Assembly: GCA_964019165.1 (NCBI GenBank)
Contig: OZ025275.1
Location: forward strand, 11,560,530 to 11,624,529
Source: Mastigias papua
Taxonomy: Eukaryota; Cnidaria; Scyphozoa; Rhizostomeae; Mastigiidae
Reading direction: 5' to 3'
Length of the DNA: 64,000 nt
Position 1 is the first letter of the stretch; the number at the start of each line of letters is the position of its first letter. The notes beneath the pieces are model-generated. The model saw only the letters and a program-made list of their open reading frames with translations, was not told the DNA's origin and made no database searches. The position numbers and the translations under genes were made by a program. Positions 21,801 through 36,800 of the stretch are shown one piece after another.

Positions 21801-24800
21801 CAAAGACCTTATCGGCTGCAGATGGAAGAAATAGAAGTCCAGTTGATTTTAGTCCATAAGACCCAGTACATATTCCACTTTATTTCTTTTTCAAATTGAT
21901 CATAGATATCGGCTCAGGTTCATGCAACTTCGTCCGCGAAACATACGAAAAGTGTATTCTATAAAGCAAGCATTTAGATTCTTGAAAAGCTGATTGCCTG
22001 AAAATAATTGGCAAATCATATCCTATATTACGGTAGAATTAGACATTGTTTTGTCCTAAATAGAAACTAGCTAGCATCTTTCCAGCTGTCCAGCTGTACT
22101 CAAGGAGTTTAGATTCCAGGAATGTTTTTCAAGGAGAATGTGAAATTTTGAAAGAGCAGTAGCTATCATGTGAGGAATGTCGGCTAGTATGTTAAGCAAC
22201 CTCTATCTGTAGGACACTGCCAGGCAGAAATCTTTCCGAATGCCCGGACATCACTAAAGGTTCGTAATACAATATTAGTAACAACTGCAGGACCTGAAAG
22301 ACTACATTAGAAATTAAACAGCACCTTGTCAGGTATTAGATCGGCTGCGTCAAAGGAGAGACTGGAATCATTACTTTTGCTACAAGAAGACCGTTACAGA
22401 ACACCTTTAACTAAGAAAGTAACTGAATCGTTTGCATATGTGAAGTCGCGAGCATTTGGCGTTGTATGAGGGATTTAAAGTCCAAGCGAATGAAAGCGCC
22501 ACGTCTAGGCATTGGTTGACGATAGAGCAAAGTTTCTTTAAAAGAAAAATTTAGAGCTGGTCATTTTTGATGAATACTACTTAATCCTCATAAGCATAAA
22601 CAAAGCGCAGTACTTTAAAAAGAATCTTTCAAAATTGATGTATAAAGTAATGTGCACAGATTACTTTTTAGATGTGCACAATATATTTCCAAAATTGCAC
22701 ATTTTATATAGAACTGCACACAAAAGGATATAGTGATAGGGATGTATATGCATGCTTGTTTGCATCAATTTATTTTATGTTATTACTTGGTGAGGTTCTA
22801 ATGTACGATCAGATTATGATTGTTCTCTCCTGTTCATCTCAAAGAAGTTAAATGGTTCCTTTTTTCCCTAGCTACAAGGAATATATAAAACAATGGCTTC
22901 CTATTTAATATGTCAAGTAAGTGACGTTGTTTTCTATGCTTAAATTAGTTTTTGAAAATGGCAGAATGGAGAATAGAGTCTACTGACAAGTTACTTTGTA
23001 GCATCAGCTTTACTCTGATCATGCAGTGCTTGTTTTAATTAGTTCTGGTTCATTTGCATTTGATTTTGCTTGAGATTTGACTCCACAGCAATGAATGTGA
23101 ATTATCGTATCAATAAATAATTAATTACGTTCGGGATCATCTTCTATATCTTCGTTTGCAGAATGTATATGATTGAGTCTCGTTCATGTATGTTAAAGTA
23201 TCTTTGAACTGCCTGCTGCGTTATTATGTTTCATTTGAGTATGCCATGCTGAATGGTATACTTGTCTAGAAGCATTTCATGCACTGGCTGTATGCACCTA
23301 ATAAGGGACCAATGACTTAAGTCTAATGAAATTTAATATACTAATTCATCAAGTTACAAGAAGTATATTGATCAAGATAGATCGTTTCATGAAAGTTGCA
23401 TCACCTAAGACAAGCATGGTCTACTTGTTCCGATGGAGCCTATGTGTATGAAACATACAGTGAATTCGCTCCTCTTGGAAGACTTGCAGTGTAATGCTTT
23501 CTGGCAAAGTCATTTCAACCTACCCAAAACTTTTGGTATATATGGCTCTTCCGGGCTTTATCAGTCCTTCTGCTTTTTAAATAATTGTCTGCGCCCAGAG
23601 TTAATTATAATCTTTTTTGCAAGTGCCTTTACGACTAACGGTTGGCTTCGAGACAAATTTGAGGAATAATTCTCAAAGGCAGCAACTCAAATATAGAACC
23701 TTGAGCTGGGAACAGAAGCGAATCTGTGATGAGGTTAACTGTGAATTATCAATTGGTGATCTTGCTGTATTCGACCAATCTTGCTGTAAGCTGTCATGAT
23801 ATGCTATAGGATCTTAGATATGACATCAGAACATAAATAGACACTGCTTTATAAGACTGATAGTGACTGTTACAGTTAGAACAATTTGCATATTTTATCG
23901 CTATAGTAAAGATTTGGGCTCTCTAGAACTTCTCATGTTTTAAGTTTAAGATCCTGTCTTCTGTTTCTTTTTCGGTCACCAAGTAGCCATCGATAGACTT
24001 CCTAGCCAAATGAGATTTGCAGTCGTAATTTTTAATAAAATATGCAGTGATGTTTAAATCAATACTGTACAATGATTGCAAAGATATAAGCTTTGATAAC
24101 ATTCATTAACACCACTTCACTATGAAAGCATCAAATATTGCTTTAATATGCATTCGTTAGGTAAGATAGACATAGTAGAAACGTGGAAAAGCCCAGAAAT
24201 GCTGGATTTTTGTATGCTATAGTTGCTTATTTCATTCTTTGTTTCTTTGTTTGTTTGCTTGTTTGTTTGTTTGTTTGGTATTATATGTAGCAGTAGGTAT
24301 TAACTTGTATCACAAGGCAGGACAGTTGTATACTACCTAGCAATAGACAAGTGTATAAATTTTTGTTGAATTTTTTTATTGCTATAAAATATGAAAGAAA
24401 TTATCATTGTCAACAAATTCTGATAAAAATGCAAGTTGAAAGCATGAGAATACCAGAATCTTCGAGTACACCTGTATCTCATTCCTATATCTGCGATAAC
24501 CTTTAATCAAATTCGAACACTCTAGTGCTCTGTCTTTAGACAGGTTCTTCTTGGCATTCAGTTTTTCCATGAGTCTCTGTTCTCAGCCCTTCTTTTCATG
24601 TTGGTATACCTATCTTCTCTCAGGCCACTTATCATTCCACTACTTCTCCTTCTTCTAAGTCTCATTCCATCTCTCCGCCTTCAACTACCTCTTTCAACAG
24701 CCCATTACCACGAAGAATTTGTCAAAGTTTTTTAATTATATACATAAATGTCTTAATTTTTTGATGATCTTTTTAAGATGCTTTGTTTTAATCACCTTAA

Positions 24801-27800
24801 CATGATCATAAAAAAACTAATGACGTTGATGTATTTTAATTAACGAAATTTAGTATATATGAAGGGTGCTTTTACATTATTAGTCATTTAGTTAAATTTT
24901 AATTGAACGAATTCAAGCTTGAATCTAGATTTTCTTCCCCCTCATGATCACTTTTTAGTTTAAATAGCAGTGATATTTTACAATTTTTTATTATGTAAAT
25001 CGCTGATTTGTTTCCTTCTAAATTATCTATCATTATCTTTTTTAGGAAATATCATTGCCACTTGTTGTGATTGGTTCGGTTGGAATCGTAGTTTCTACCA
25101 TTTTCCATGCCTTATTAGTATACTACGCCAAACTTGGAGTTATGTTAGTGTTAATTTTTCATTACATATTTGTTATTTTTGCTTATTGCATATTTGATTA
25201 TTTGCTTATCTTTTATCCCCTCATGATCACTTCTTAGTTTATTTGCAGTGATATTTTACAATCTTTTATTATGTACATTATTTATTTGTCATCATTTGGA
25301 CGTTAGTGAGCACTGGGGCGTCATGACATTTATTTTTGTTTGTCTTTAGTTTGCCATTTCACGTCTCATATACACATACCATCTTTCTTTTCTTTATAGG
25401 GGGAGTGGCCTTGCAATCGATTTTTCATATGTCTTTTTGTGTATTATTGTGTATGCATACATCTACATAAAGAAGATCTTCCACACTTGGCCGGGTAAGT
25501 GTCATTTGGCGCTACAGATGGTCATTTTATTCTTCATTCTAATACGATCATGGAAACTAGCTGAAATGTTGAACAACTGCCTGTAGGGGGGATCAGTGGA
25601 GGCACATCTCGAGTTGTAGCTAGAAAATATATGACAAGGAAGCGAATTTACAACACTTCCTCACAAGGCCGATGCGATGACTCGGGAAAAGTCCCCTGTT
25701 CTCTCTAGCAGACATTCGCATCCGCACGGATCATATGTGAGATTATATTTTAGTTGTATTATGTATGTAAAGTTTTAGTTACAGATAAATACCGGTTGGG
25801 CAGCGTCTTTTTAGAAATTACACTCAGTGTTTTTTTACAGCTAAAAAGTATAAAATAAACACAATACAATTAGTACTTGGAGAATGGAAAGCTAAGGTAG
25901 AGAATAGAACTGAATGGAGACATGTGATTCGTCAAACTTGCAACAAAGTGAACGAGAATAGAGTGAATGCATATGAGAGACAAAGGGACAAGAGGAGAAG
26001 GAAAGAGAACTGAAACAATAAACTATTTATTATATTTTATGCTTAAATTTGACTGTGTCCGTATTGATTTTGTGTTGTACCCGCTTCGGGACTAGGCGTA
26101 TTATTATTTTTATTATTATTATTATATATTATTATTGTGGCAACAGCAGTGAGAAGAGACATACAGTCACTGAATCCTCACTGCAGATGCCACTTACAAT
26201 TTTCAGTTTTACTAATAACACCAATATAGCTCAGGGGGATCCATGTAAGTCCTACGCCGGATGTAGGGCAGTGAATCAAACTTGAAATCACGCTCATTGC
26301 CTAATATTGCCTATTTTGTTGAATGTGCTACCAGCATCTTGAATACAATGAATATAAATGAAACAGAAACATTGGCGAATGTGATTTATTATTTGATGTA
26401 CAAGTGTGTTTACCAACTATGAGGCTTCTTCTAATTGCATAGATGGAGTCTACGAGCCTTGCAATAACGGTTCTTAAGAATTGACCAAGGCACCTTTAGA
26501 TTCAGTCACTTCTGTTTACACTGAAAAGGTGACCTGAACACAAAACATCCTAGCTTCAAGTGTAATAATTTTTCTTCATCCGTCTTGGCGTTCTTTTCTG
26601 CAGGTTGGTCACTGGAGTGTCTTTTTCATTGGAAACAATTTATGCTTCTGGCATTGCCAGGCTCACTTATGATACTGTTTGACTGGGGGACTGGAGAAGT
26701 TGGCATTTTCTTAATAGGTATGTTTTTCATACATTTTGTAATTAGATTTCTTAGGTGGGGAGGAATTTTTGGAAAGACATGTGGTTGAAACATCTGCATA
26801 GTTTTTTCCCGTTACACCTCCTCGCAATTCTTAGGACTGACCCTGGAGTCAGTGGACCGCCTGCCAATTGCTTAAAAGAGGTGACGTAAGAACCTCGTTA
26901 AATCTCCTTTATTTTTATGGATTTTGTCATTGTCATCGTCGTTATCGTATAGTGCCTTGTCAGATTTTGATATTGGCTGTCACAGCATGATACAATGTTT
27001 TGTTAAGTACTTGTTAAGGCCACAAGAAAGCTTTCATCCCTGAATTTCTTCATTTTTAAGTAGAAAGGTGTGGGAAACCCTGGAAATGTTTATCTTAGTG
27101 TCAAACAAGAGTGACGTCATATTGCATCAATTGCATACGAGAAAGCCGGCAGTAATCGGCTGGTACTCGATATTTGCTGAGAATTTTCACGGTTTTTTAA
27201 TTCCGAAGAGATAGGACAGATATGCTGTGAAATTTTGTGTTTACTCCTAAAGGCAAGTAAATATATGTATGCCTGAACCCTCAAAGGATCCAGCTGATTT
27301 TATTTAAAGTCGCTATCTTCCCCAGCTGCAATGAATTATCTGTATGCAAAACTTGCCCAACTATATTTGCAGTCAATAAAATATTTTGGCATGTCAACTT
27401 ACATGTTTAATTTTTTCCATTTTCTTGTGGTGTATTCACTTCCTGTCATACGTTAAGCTTTTTCAATGATGCTGTTTTATTTGTTAATGAGACTGCATTG
27501 CGCGTTCAACGCAGTCCACCAGGATATGATTCAAATAATTGCTCCATTTTTTCCGCTGGCTATTAGTTATTTATGTGCCACCAGAATTTTTCGCTGTTTT
27601 CATTTTGAATATATTGTAATCTATTGAATATTTCACGACAATAAAGTTGAGAGCTGGGCGTGTTCGTTTTGTTTTCCGTTTCTATCATATTCTTCCTCTT
27701 CCTATCATCTTTACTCCCAAGTAAAAATGTTTAGTCATTTAAGAGAAACCTCTCCACTTTTTCTGTGCTCTCTAGTTATAAAATATTCTTCCATTCCATA

Positions 27801-30800
27801 CTTTCCTGTGCTCTTTGTTTGTCTGGTCTTCCAAATGCTCTAGGACCCAAGTTTTGTCCACTGCAATGTATTGACGTAGGTAGAAATTAAAGATAGCATT
27901 CTTCTCTTCGATCTGTCGTGCTGTATCGAATTTGATGCACTTAACGGAGACAATTCACTATCTTGTCCTGATACAACTTCTCTTTCTTTGCTGTTTTCTT
28001 TACATGTCCGTTCATGAGAGCTTTTTCATACATCAATGGATAATTGATAAATACAATAAATGCAAAAAAGGGCCTCAAGTTTAAACAAATCGGGCAGAAC
28101 GCAATGTCCACATGACAATCTAGTTGATAGCACCAGATGATGAAGGAAATCTCTACTGCAACCAATAATTAATAGAGCTAAGAATATCAGCTAATGAAAA
28201 TGCAATTGAAAAATATGAACACATTTGAAGAAACGATAAAATTAGCAAGACCTAACGAAGTAAATGAATAGAATGAAGAAAAGAAGAGAGTACCTATATG
28301 TGCAGCCTAGATAGATCTGTTTGTGAAGTATTAAGGTACTGTAAGTGTGACGATGTGGAAAGAGGAAGTTCATTATTAAGTATGTCTACATGCTTTTTTT
28401 TTATAAGCATGGCAATTTTTGAAAATAGGATGAGGTATGCTTAGCAAGGAAACTCAGACAGGCTTAAAATATGCTTAAATTATACTTATGTTTAGAAAAA
28501 AGGTTAGATCTAAATTTTTATGGTAAGTGAAAAGGTTTCGAGGTTAATGTTGATTCAATAGATTTAAACTGATTGATTCAAACATTTTGTATGCAAAAAA
28601 ACACAATTTTCCCGGGAATTATGACACTTTCTAATGTTTTGTTTGTTTCAAAAACCTCAAAACTAAAAACGACACTACAAAAGTATAAATACCAAGGCTG
28701 GGGAATATGCTTAGCGTATGCTTAAAAAAATGTCCTATCTGAGCATGGATATGCTTATAAACACTATGCTTATAAAAAAACATGTATTGTGTTTAGAGAC
28801 AGTAGTGAGGAGGAGAGAGACAACTGAGAGTAGAGAAGGAGTGTCGTTTGCAAAATGTGTTTTTGTTTTGAGATTTGTGGTTATTAAAATTGTTGTTGAT
28901 ATTGGATAAAGTGGAGAAAAGAAAACTAGAAATCAAGACCCTTTTGTTGAGAAAATCTTGGTTCTTGTAGACTTCGTTACATTTTGACGGCCTTACCAGG
29001 ACAGAACTAATTGTAAATAGGTGGAGAGAGCACGATATAGAATGCACATCGAAGGAGCGGAAGCAGCTGACCCACCCCAAGAGCAAATTCGCTTATCTCT
29101 AGCGTTGTTTCGAAGGCAAGAAAAGTATAACATTGGAGATGACTTCGATTTATTTGTAAAGAAATCAACCTTTACTTCGAGGCTATTGAATTAAAAGATC
29201 GGAAGGAACAGAGGTTGGCCTTGCTGTTTAATCTTAGTGAAGACGCCTTTAGGCTAGCTGAATCAGTTGAGTTTACCAATGGAGAAAATGCGTATGAAAC
29301 ATGGGTCAAGCGGTTCAAATCATTGTTTGAAAGGAATCAAACTTTGACGAAAAAGATACACAATTTTCATCGGAGAACGCAAGAGCCAGGAGAAACAGTT
29401 GACTCATTCGCAGTTCCGCTTAGAGAATTTGGAGCATAGTGTGGCTTCCAAGGGGGACGAATATACAAATCGCTTAGTAGATCAGTGTATACTTGGAATG
29501 AAGGTTTGCCGACACAGAATAAACTTTTGCAAGAACCACCGGTTACTTTGAAAGAGGCAGTATTAATGGCTAGAAGATTTGAGGCAGCAAATTCTACGAT
29601 GGCAACATTGAGGGCGGAAGCAGTTCAAATGTCTAGACTAGTGCAGAACAGGCCAATTGTTGAAGCCGTGCATGCAAACCAGTCTTCTAAAACATGTTTT
29701 AACTGTTGTGGAATGGGACATATAGCTTAGTATTGTGCCCATATATTTATCTAGTTAAAATCCTTTTCCTTCTCAGCTATATATAGATCAGCATTACACG
29801 GAGTTGAGATTGGCTGCTATGACCCCTATCGTCTTTTAACACGGGTCACTTTTTAACCCTGCATGCTCTTGAACCAGAACGCCTTTAATCCTGTACGCCT
29901 TTAACCCCGAACACCTTTAAACCGACTGCTTTTCATTCTATACACCACTATATTCGAGTTTCAAATAAAGTCATTAATTGCTTTGATAGTATAATTATTA
30001 TGATTCTGTATTTGGTTCTATGAAATTTTGGTTTGTGTTCAAGGTTTGTTGGGAAAAGTTGAGTTAGGAACGCAGAGCGTCATCTTCAACATAATAGCAA
30101 CATTGTTTACGGTATGTAATTCTTTTTACTTGGATATTCGATCGATTAGCATTTGAGCTTAGTACTGAGCTTCTGTACCATTGCAATCTAAGAGTCATGA
30201 TTTTGCGTGCACTGCAATTTGTCTAATTGCACTTAGAAGAAGTGAATTGCACTACATGGTCACTTAGAGGCTTCTATATGCATCTGAATTTTATTCGGAC
30301 GAGTATTGAATTACTTGCTATACATGGTTTGGTGCATAAAATCAAATTTCTCGCTGCCACCCCAAAATTGTTGAACGAAAGTGCCAACCCCTCCCCCCAG
30401 AAATTGAGTAGCAATTGTTTGCTTCAATGTAAAGTGTTAGGCTGACCGTTCACTTTCTCAATTTTTTCAGTGTCAAATGCAAGCTTTCTAAGAGATCAGA
30501 CTTTTAAATCTATCTTCACAGCCATGCATGTCGTGCATATTAGACCTTAGTCAAAGATGGTGATGCCTATAAAGTCAATGCATTAGTTATTGATCTTTCT
30601 CATAAACGGACCTAAGCACTTTTCAGATTTTTCGCATGAAGCTGCAGAATTTTTGTCTACAATACCAATTTGCCCGTTAAATCATTTGGCAATCGTTTAA
30701 AATTTCTGTAATTTTTGGGTAATTGTTTAAATTTTTGATTGTTTGTAAAAACAGACGTGTACATGGTTTTTTGTAAGGGACTCGTTTGCAATCAACTGAA

Positions 30801-33800
30801 CTTGATTTGAAAAACTATTAAGCTGCTTCAGTTCTATAAAGGTATGAGAATAAGCTACTACAAACTTAGAAAATTATTACTTAGCAAAAATAGAAAGCAC
30901 CTCTCTATTTGCAGAGTCGAATCCCAAACAAACATATCCTAAAACAATCGCAGAAAAGAAAATCTGCGACGAGTTCTTTGCCTAGAGAAATTTATAAAAT
31001 ATACTGAACACATTATTTCTCATCTTCCTTTCCCATCCTGTTGTATAATTGCTGAAAATGAATTAAAAAATCTCAGCCAACCATTTTTGGCTAGAAAGTA
31101 AGCAACTTCAGGTCTGATCAATTCAATAGGAAAAATCATCGTGTAAGTTTTTGTTACACAATTAGGAGAATAAAGGTTCACAGCCAAAGTTCAAAGCAAA
31201 GCAAACGTGTTTAAAACAAAGTTTGATGGAGGCGTTCGTGTAAATACACTTTTAAAGAATCAGTTGAAATGCATGCAAAATTTCTTTCTTCTCCAAAGTA
31301 GTAACAAAAGAATAGAAGTGGCTCGTGTTTGCTTTCCAAAATTTGAAAATCACTCATGTACATTATGCTGCCAGTGCACCGTTACCGTGTTTTACCACTT
31401 CAAAAATCCATCTTGACATTTCATTCATTTTAGTTTTATATATTTGTACATGGTGTTCCCTCAGATCTAATGCCTGTTTTACAGGGGTCCATGTTAAAAA
31501 TTTACAGAAATGCTACTTACAAAAAACCAAATATAACTAAATGAATTTTACAAAATTTCTTCAATAGTGCTAGAATATACAAAATAAATAGTTTAAATAA
31601 ATTTTTTAGTTTTTACCCACAAGTGTGGCTTTTAATATGCTCTTGAATGACCCAAAAGTCCTAGATTTTATTTCACTAGGTAGGGAGTTCCAGAGGGATG
31701 ATCCTCTGTAAGCAGAACAGTTTTGCCCATCCCTAGATTTTAATCTCGGAAGCCTTAAGCTCAAATTAGAGCTGTGTAAAATTCTATTCACTAAGCAGAC
31801 ATTATATTAAACTGCACTGTTGGGTAAGAAGGTGTATCTGCATTTAGTGCCTTTTGTATCATGCTTGCGGATTCTTGCTTGATCATAGCAGAAATACTAG
31901 ATAATTGTAGTTGTTTTAGCAGGAATCCAATAGACACATCGTATGCACTATTTGTAGTAATGCGAATTGCTCTGTTTTACAATTTATCTAGGGTTTTCGG
32001 GTAGTGACAACACATGAGCCCCAAACAGAGCAAAAGTATCTGAAATAACGTCGAACTAGTCCCAAATACAGTATCTCCAAGAAATTAGTTGGTAATACTC
32101 TTTTCGCATATTTTGCCATCCCTATAGCCCTAGAAACCCAAGATGAAACAAGGTTGATATGGTCTCTCCATTTAATTTCTTAATCAAAGTAGCTTCTAGG
32201 TATTTTATATATGTTTTCTGTTCTATTGCTTCTCCTGATATTTTGAAATGTGCCTGTATAAGTTCCCCACTGTCATTTTGATGCAGTTTCCTATTAGTGC
32301 CTATTATCATAGATGTTGATTTTGCAACATTTACAGTTAGTTTATTACCGCGTAGCCCCTTTTTTAAGCTTTCTAGCTCAGCATTCGTGGATTATGTTAT
32401 GTCATCTGTGCTACTGGAAGCGTACGTTTAACTAGTATCATCTGCATACTTAGTCACTGTGGAGTCATTCAGTGAAAGTGGCATTTCGCCAATAAATAAC
32501 AGGAACAACAGAGGCCCTAGGCATTGACACTGCACAACTTGGTCATCATTCCACACTATGATTAGATATGCAGAAAAGTGCTTATGCGTATTGTTACATC
32601 GATGTCATATGATCACAAAATAGAATTTAGGAGTTCATGAAGTGGACTTTTCAGCCGAATATAAAACTCACCGGCAGGATAAGCAAAGGTTACACTATAA
32701 AGGAATCATAAAGCAGATAAGGAATATCTAGGTGAATAGTTTATTGACACTGCAGAATTCCACTATCGTTTGAAGAAGCGGAAACGTTCTATAGTATACC
32801 GACTGTGTTTTGTCCCGATACTCTTCAGAGCATTAAACGTCGGATAACGACCCAATACACTAGATGTAGATGAAGTCCTGTCTGGAGAAATGTTGCGTCC
32901 AATTGGTCATATTGCTTGACCATTTTACACCTACTCTCCCCATGTATAGTCGAAGAGCCGTCGGGGAAAAAACAAGCTCTTTCTGTGTACATAAAGCCGA
33001 GTTTTCAGTCTTCATGTAGGTAGATTCCGATGCACTTAAATGAATAGACGATCCTGCTTGCCCAACATTCTTAAATGTTTGGTCTGTATATGTTATGGAG
33101 CATTCTTGATTTTCAATGAGATATTATCCTATCTATGGCCGCATTATGGCCGTGTCACATTTTATTTTAGCATCGGGCCATTAGATAATCATTAGATAAC
33201 CAGGCCATTAATTACCTTTAGACAATAGATTATTTTATCATCAGGCCATTAAATCGAATATTGAAATCTTTTGTTCCTTTTGGAAAATTTTCCATACAGT
33301 CATACTTTATATATTGTGACTATACTGTTTTTGTTGTAGTTACCTCTAAGTGTATCACTTGTTGCAACAGTAAAGGTTGGACACTTTCTTGGATCTGGTG
33401 AACCAAAGAAAGCGATAAACATTGCAAAGTCATGCCTCATTCTTTGCTGTATGTGTTTTTGAAATGACTGAAAAGTGCCTCAGTTTCATTAATGTCATGT
33501 TCAAATCGTTTTTGATATCAGCATGCATGTAGTTAGTTGTTCTTGTCATAACTTACCAACATTTGAAGTTCACTTGTTGCCAAAGTTTATACAGCCTATT
33601 TTGATGCAGCATCCCATGTTCCCCTTGGGAGTTCTAAGTCTACTTTTTCGATACAGAATCTACTGATTGCAATCTTCCCAATAGGCTCTATGAGTGTGTG
33701 AAGTAATCATCCCTTGCAACATCAGTTTCACTTATATAGTTTCGAAATATTTTGATCTTCAGGAATACTAATCGAAATTTTGTGGCTTTCAGGTTGTTTG

Positions 33801-36800
33801 ACATGAGTGGTTAGAGCATCTGTTTATTACTGTTCTATATATGATTTTATGGCAGTTGTTTGCTAACCTCCTTAACTCCTAATGAAGTTTTTGTCGGTCT
33901 CTTGGTTGAGGATGGATTTTTTACTTGGTTTTGTAGGGTGTATCTGCTTATTTGATGGACTCATCTTGACATGTGCCAAAGACTACATCGGTCGTGTCTT
34001 CTCTAGTAGTTTGTAAGTATTGTTAATTCAGACTTTTGTTTTAATGAGCATCAATTTTGTAAACCAAGCGATCATTATTACGAAAGCTATTTACTCATAA
34101 GTTCGACATTTAATAGTCATATGAGCAATCTTAAATTTGCTGCTAATTTCAAGTCATTTATACCTTTTAAGAAAAGAAATAATAAAGATGCATAAATAAT
34201 AATGCTTTTTACAGGTTACAAACATTTAGTACATTTTACTTGTATTCTCATTTCTTCTGTTGTAGGGATGTTGTAAAATTGGTTTCAAAGCTTGCCCCTA
34301 TGACGGCTGCTTTTCATATCCTGGATGGGTCTCAGGTATGTCGTATTTTCTATTGGTATATTAGAAAGTATCTTTGTTCCAAACATAGGAAATCAAAATA
34401 CACACAGTTTTCGTCCATTATGTGGGAATGAGTAGGATATTGGAGAAGTTCCTTTGAAATGAAAAGATGAAGACGAGATAAAATCACCAGCAGTAGCATT
34501 TTTATTAATTTAATCTCACTTTCAGTTTTCTCTGGTTTTGATTTTCTGGCCGATCCTACTTTATATATACAATACTTACTTCACAATGAATTTCAAGGTT
34601 TTGGTGTAATCTTTAGAGACCTGCATTTTTCACTCGATACCTACTTGCTGTCTTTCAGGGTGTCCTAGCAGGAATACTGCGTGGCCTAGGCCTTCAGAAA
34701 TATGGTGCAATAAGCAACTTTATTGGTTTTGATATTATTGGACTCCCGTTGGGTGCAGTGTTTGGCCTCGTTCTGAAACTGAGTGTGCTAGGTTAGTAAT
34801 TTGATTGTATAGGCCGATACGATACTTATCGATGTGATTATTATCGAACCTATAGACTTTTCGGTGTTTGAACAACCTTACCGTGTCAAATGAAGGCTAG
34901 TTTGATAAACGCTCTTTGAAAAATTGAAAGCAATAAGTACCGCATAATTTTGATGCATTTTGTGCGGACAAATTTTCAGAACCCTAGTGAGGAGATTCAC
35001 TGCTATTAACGTTGTTTTCCTCAGCGTTATGGAGTTTCCTACTTAAGTTTGAACATACAACATACTACCGTTACTACGCATTGTGTACTCTTTGGTCTAA
35101 TATGAAGCTGTGCTTCCTTAGGCCCAGATGATTAATCCTTAAGTGTTAGTAGTTTCCGATTAGCAATGCCTTGTAGTAATATTTTCAAGGTACCTTGATA
35201 GCATTCAACTCTTGTGCATTTTTATTGCAGGATTCTGGGCTGGCATCTCAATTGGTATGGCAACGCAAGTAGGCCACGCTTCCTATATTGAGTTAATTTA
35301 TGTGATCATCAATTTAATGGATGACCGTTTTCATCTTTCTTCGGGCCTCCTGTGGTCCTATTTATTGATTTTTAGTTACAAACCAATTGTCAGAAAAAGT
35401 ATTTTGAGCCATTTGTATGACCATTTTTGCCATTTGTATGACCGGTTGTACTATTTGTGTCCATTTGTACTGTTTGCATAACCGTATGTACCATTATATG
35501 ATTGTTTGTGCCGTTCGTATGACCGTTTCGGAGTGAAACTGTTTGAAGGGACATGCATTTTCCACTATTTGGTTAATTTGTGTCTCCACCATTTTATTGC
35601 AAAACGGATTGGAGTGGTACATGCAACTAAATATTTCCTTGATGTCTTGTGATGCTCTTTTTTGTCATCCTCATTTTATTCCCTATTTTGAATTTACAGG
35701 TCATTTTGATGTCGCTATGCCTTGCTTTTTCCAACTGGGAGAAACTTTCGATAAAGGTCAGTAGATTTCATGGTTGCTTTATTGGTGCTCTTCAGGTATA
35801 TATTTATTCTGCCCGTAGAAACACTTCTGTATCTTTTCTATTTGAAAGTCATAGTCTAAATTAATTTTTTTCCTTGGCATAGATTAAATAATTTATTACT
35901 TTGGTATAAATGAAATAAATTATTTTCCTGGCATAGATAAAATTAATTATTTCTTTGGTGTAAACATGTTTTATAGTGTGATCTAAATTCCTGCAGTAGA
36001 TTACTAATTGCTAATCTTCCAATTTTCCTTTTGATTGTATGCATGTGCTCTTATCTTAGCTGCGAAGCCATGCATTTTTAAGAAGCATCCCACCGTCATA
36101 TTGTTAGGAGTGGAAAGCGTTGATATTGCTAGGATGATTTGTGTTATGAAAAAGCGTTCTAACAGCCATCAGAGACCATGGTCATGTTTTTCGTCATTCT
36201 GCATTCTTAGAAAACTTGTCGATTTTGCTTTTGACGAGTTTGGCCTGCTTATTCACGAAAGGTTATTAGTTATGAGAGACATAGCTCATTCATGTCCAGG
36301 GTGAATCTGATGTTCTGCATTTGCTGAAGATTTTACGTCCGCAATATTTTCTGCGCCACAAGAATTGAGCAGTTTTCTTTGCAACAAAAAGACCTTGAGT
36401 AGGACATAAAGGCGTTGAATTATATGCAGAAAGAGGGGCAAATTGATGATTAGATTTACCAAACACCAGTTGGTTGTAGTAGCTTCAATGTTCCTTGCGC
36501 CACCGAGTTGCGTCAGAATTACTAGCAGCACAGTTCTACACCAAAGCCTTACTCCAAAACATCTCTGATTTGGCGCTTTGCGGTGGTCTTACGGAAATAT
36601 GCCCTCAGATTTATCCTGGATTAATATGCGTGAGCGTGCGAGCGACGCTCGCAGGCACGAAGAGCTACGCTCTGAATTTTTGTAAGCATCGCTATTGACC
36701 TAAATCTACCCACTGGTTGGTGCTATGTACATATGTTAGTGTCACAGAACTTAGCACTGCTGGGGATTCGGTACAAGACAGGTTTGCAAACTATCTGTAC

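Noticed and set aside
36035..36531. Frames of about 80-90 codons on both strands
   Set aside because: They lie inside MATE intron 13 and have no similarity to the transporter or any other family I know.
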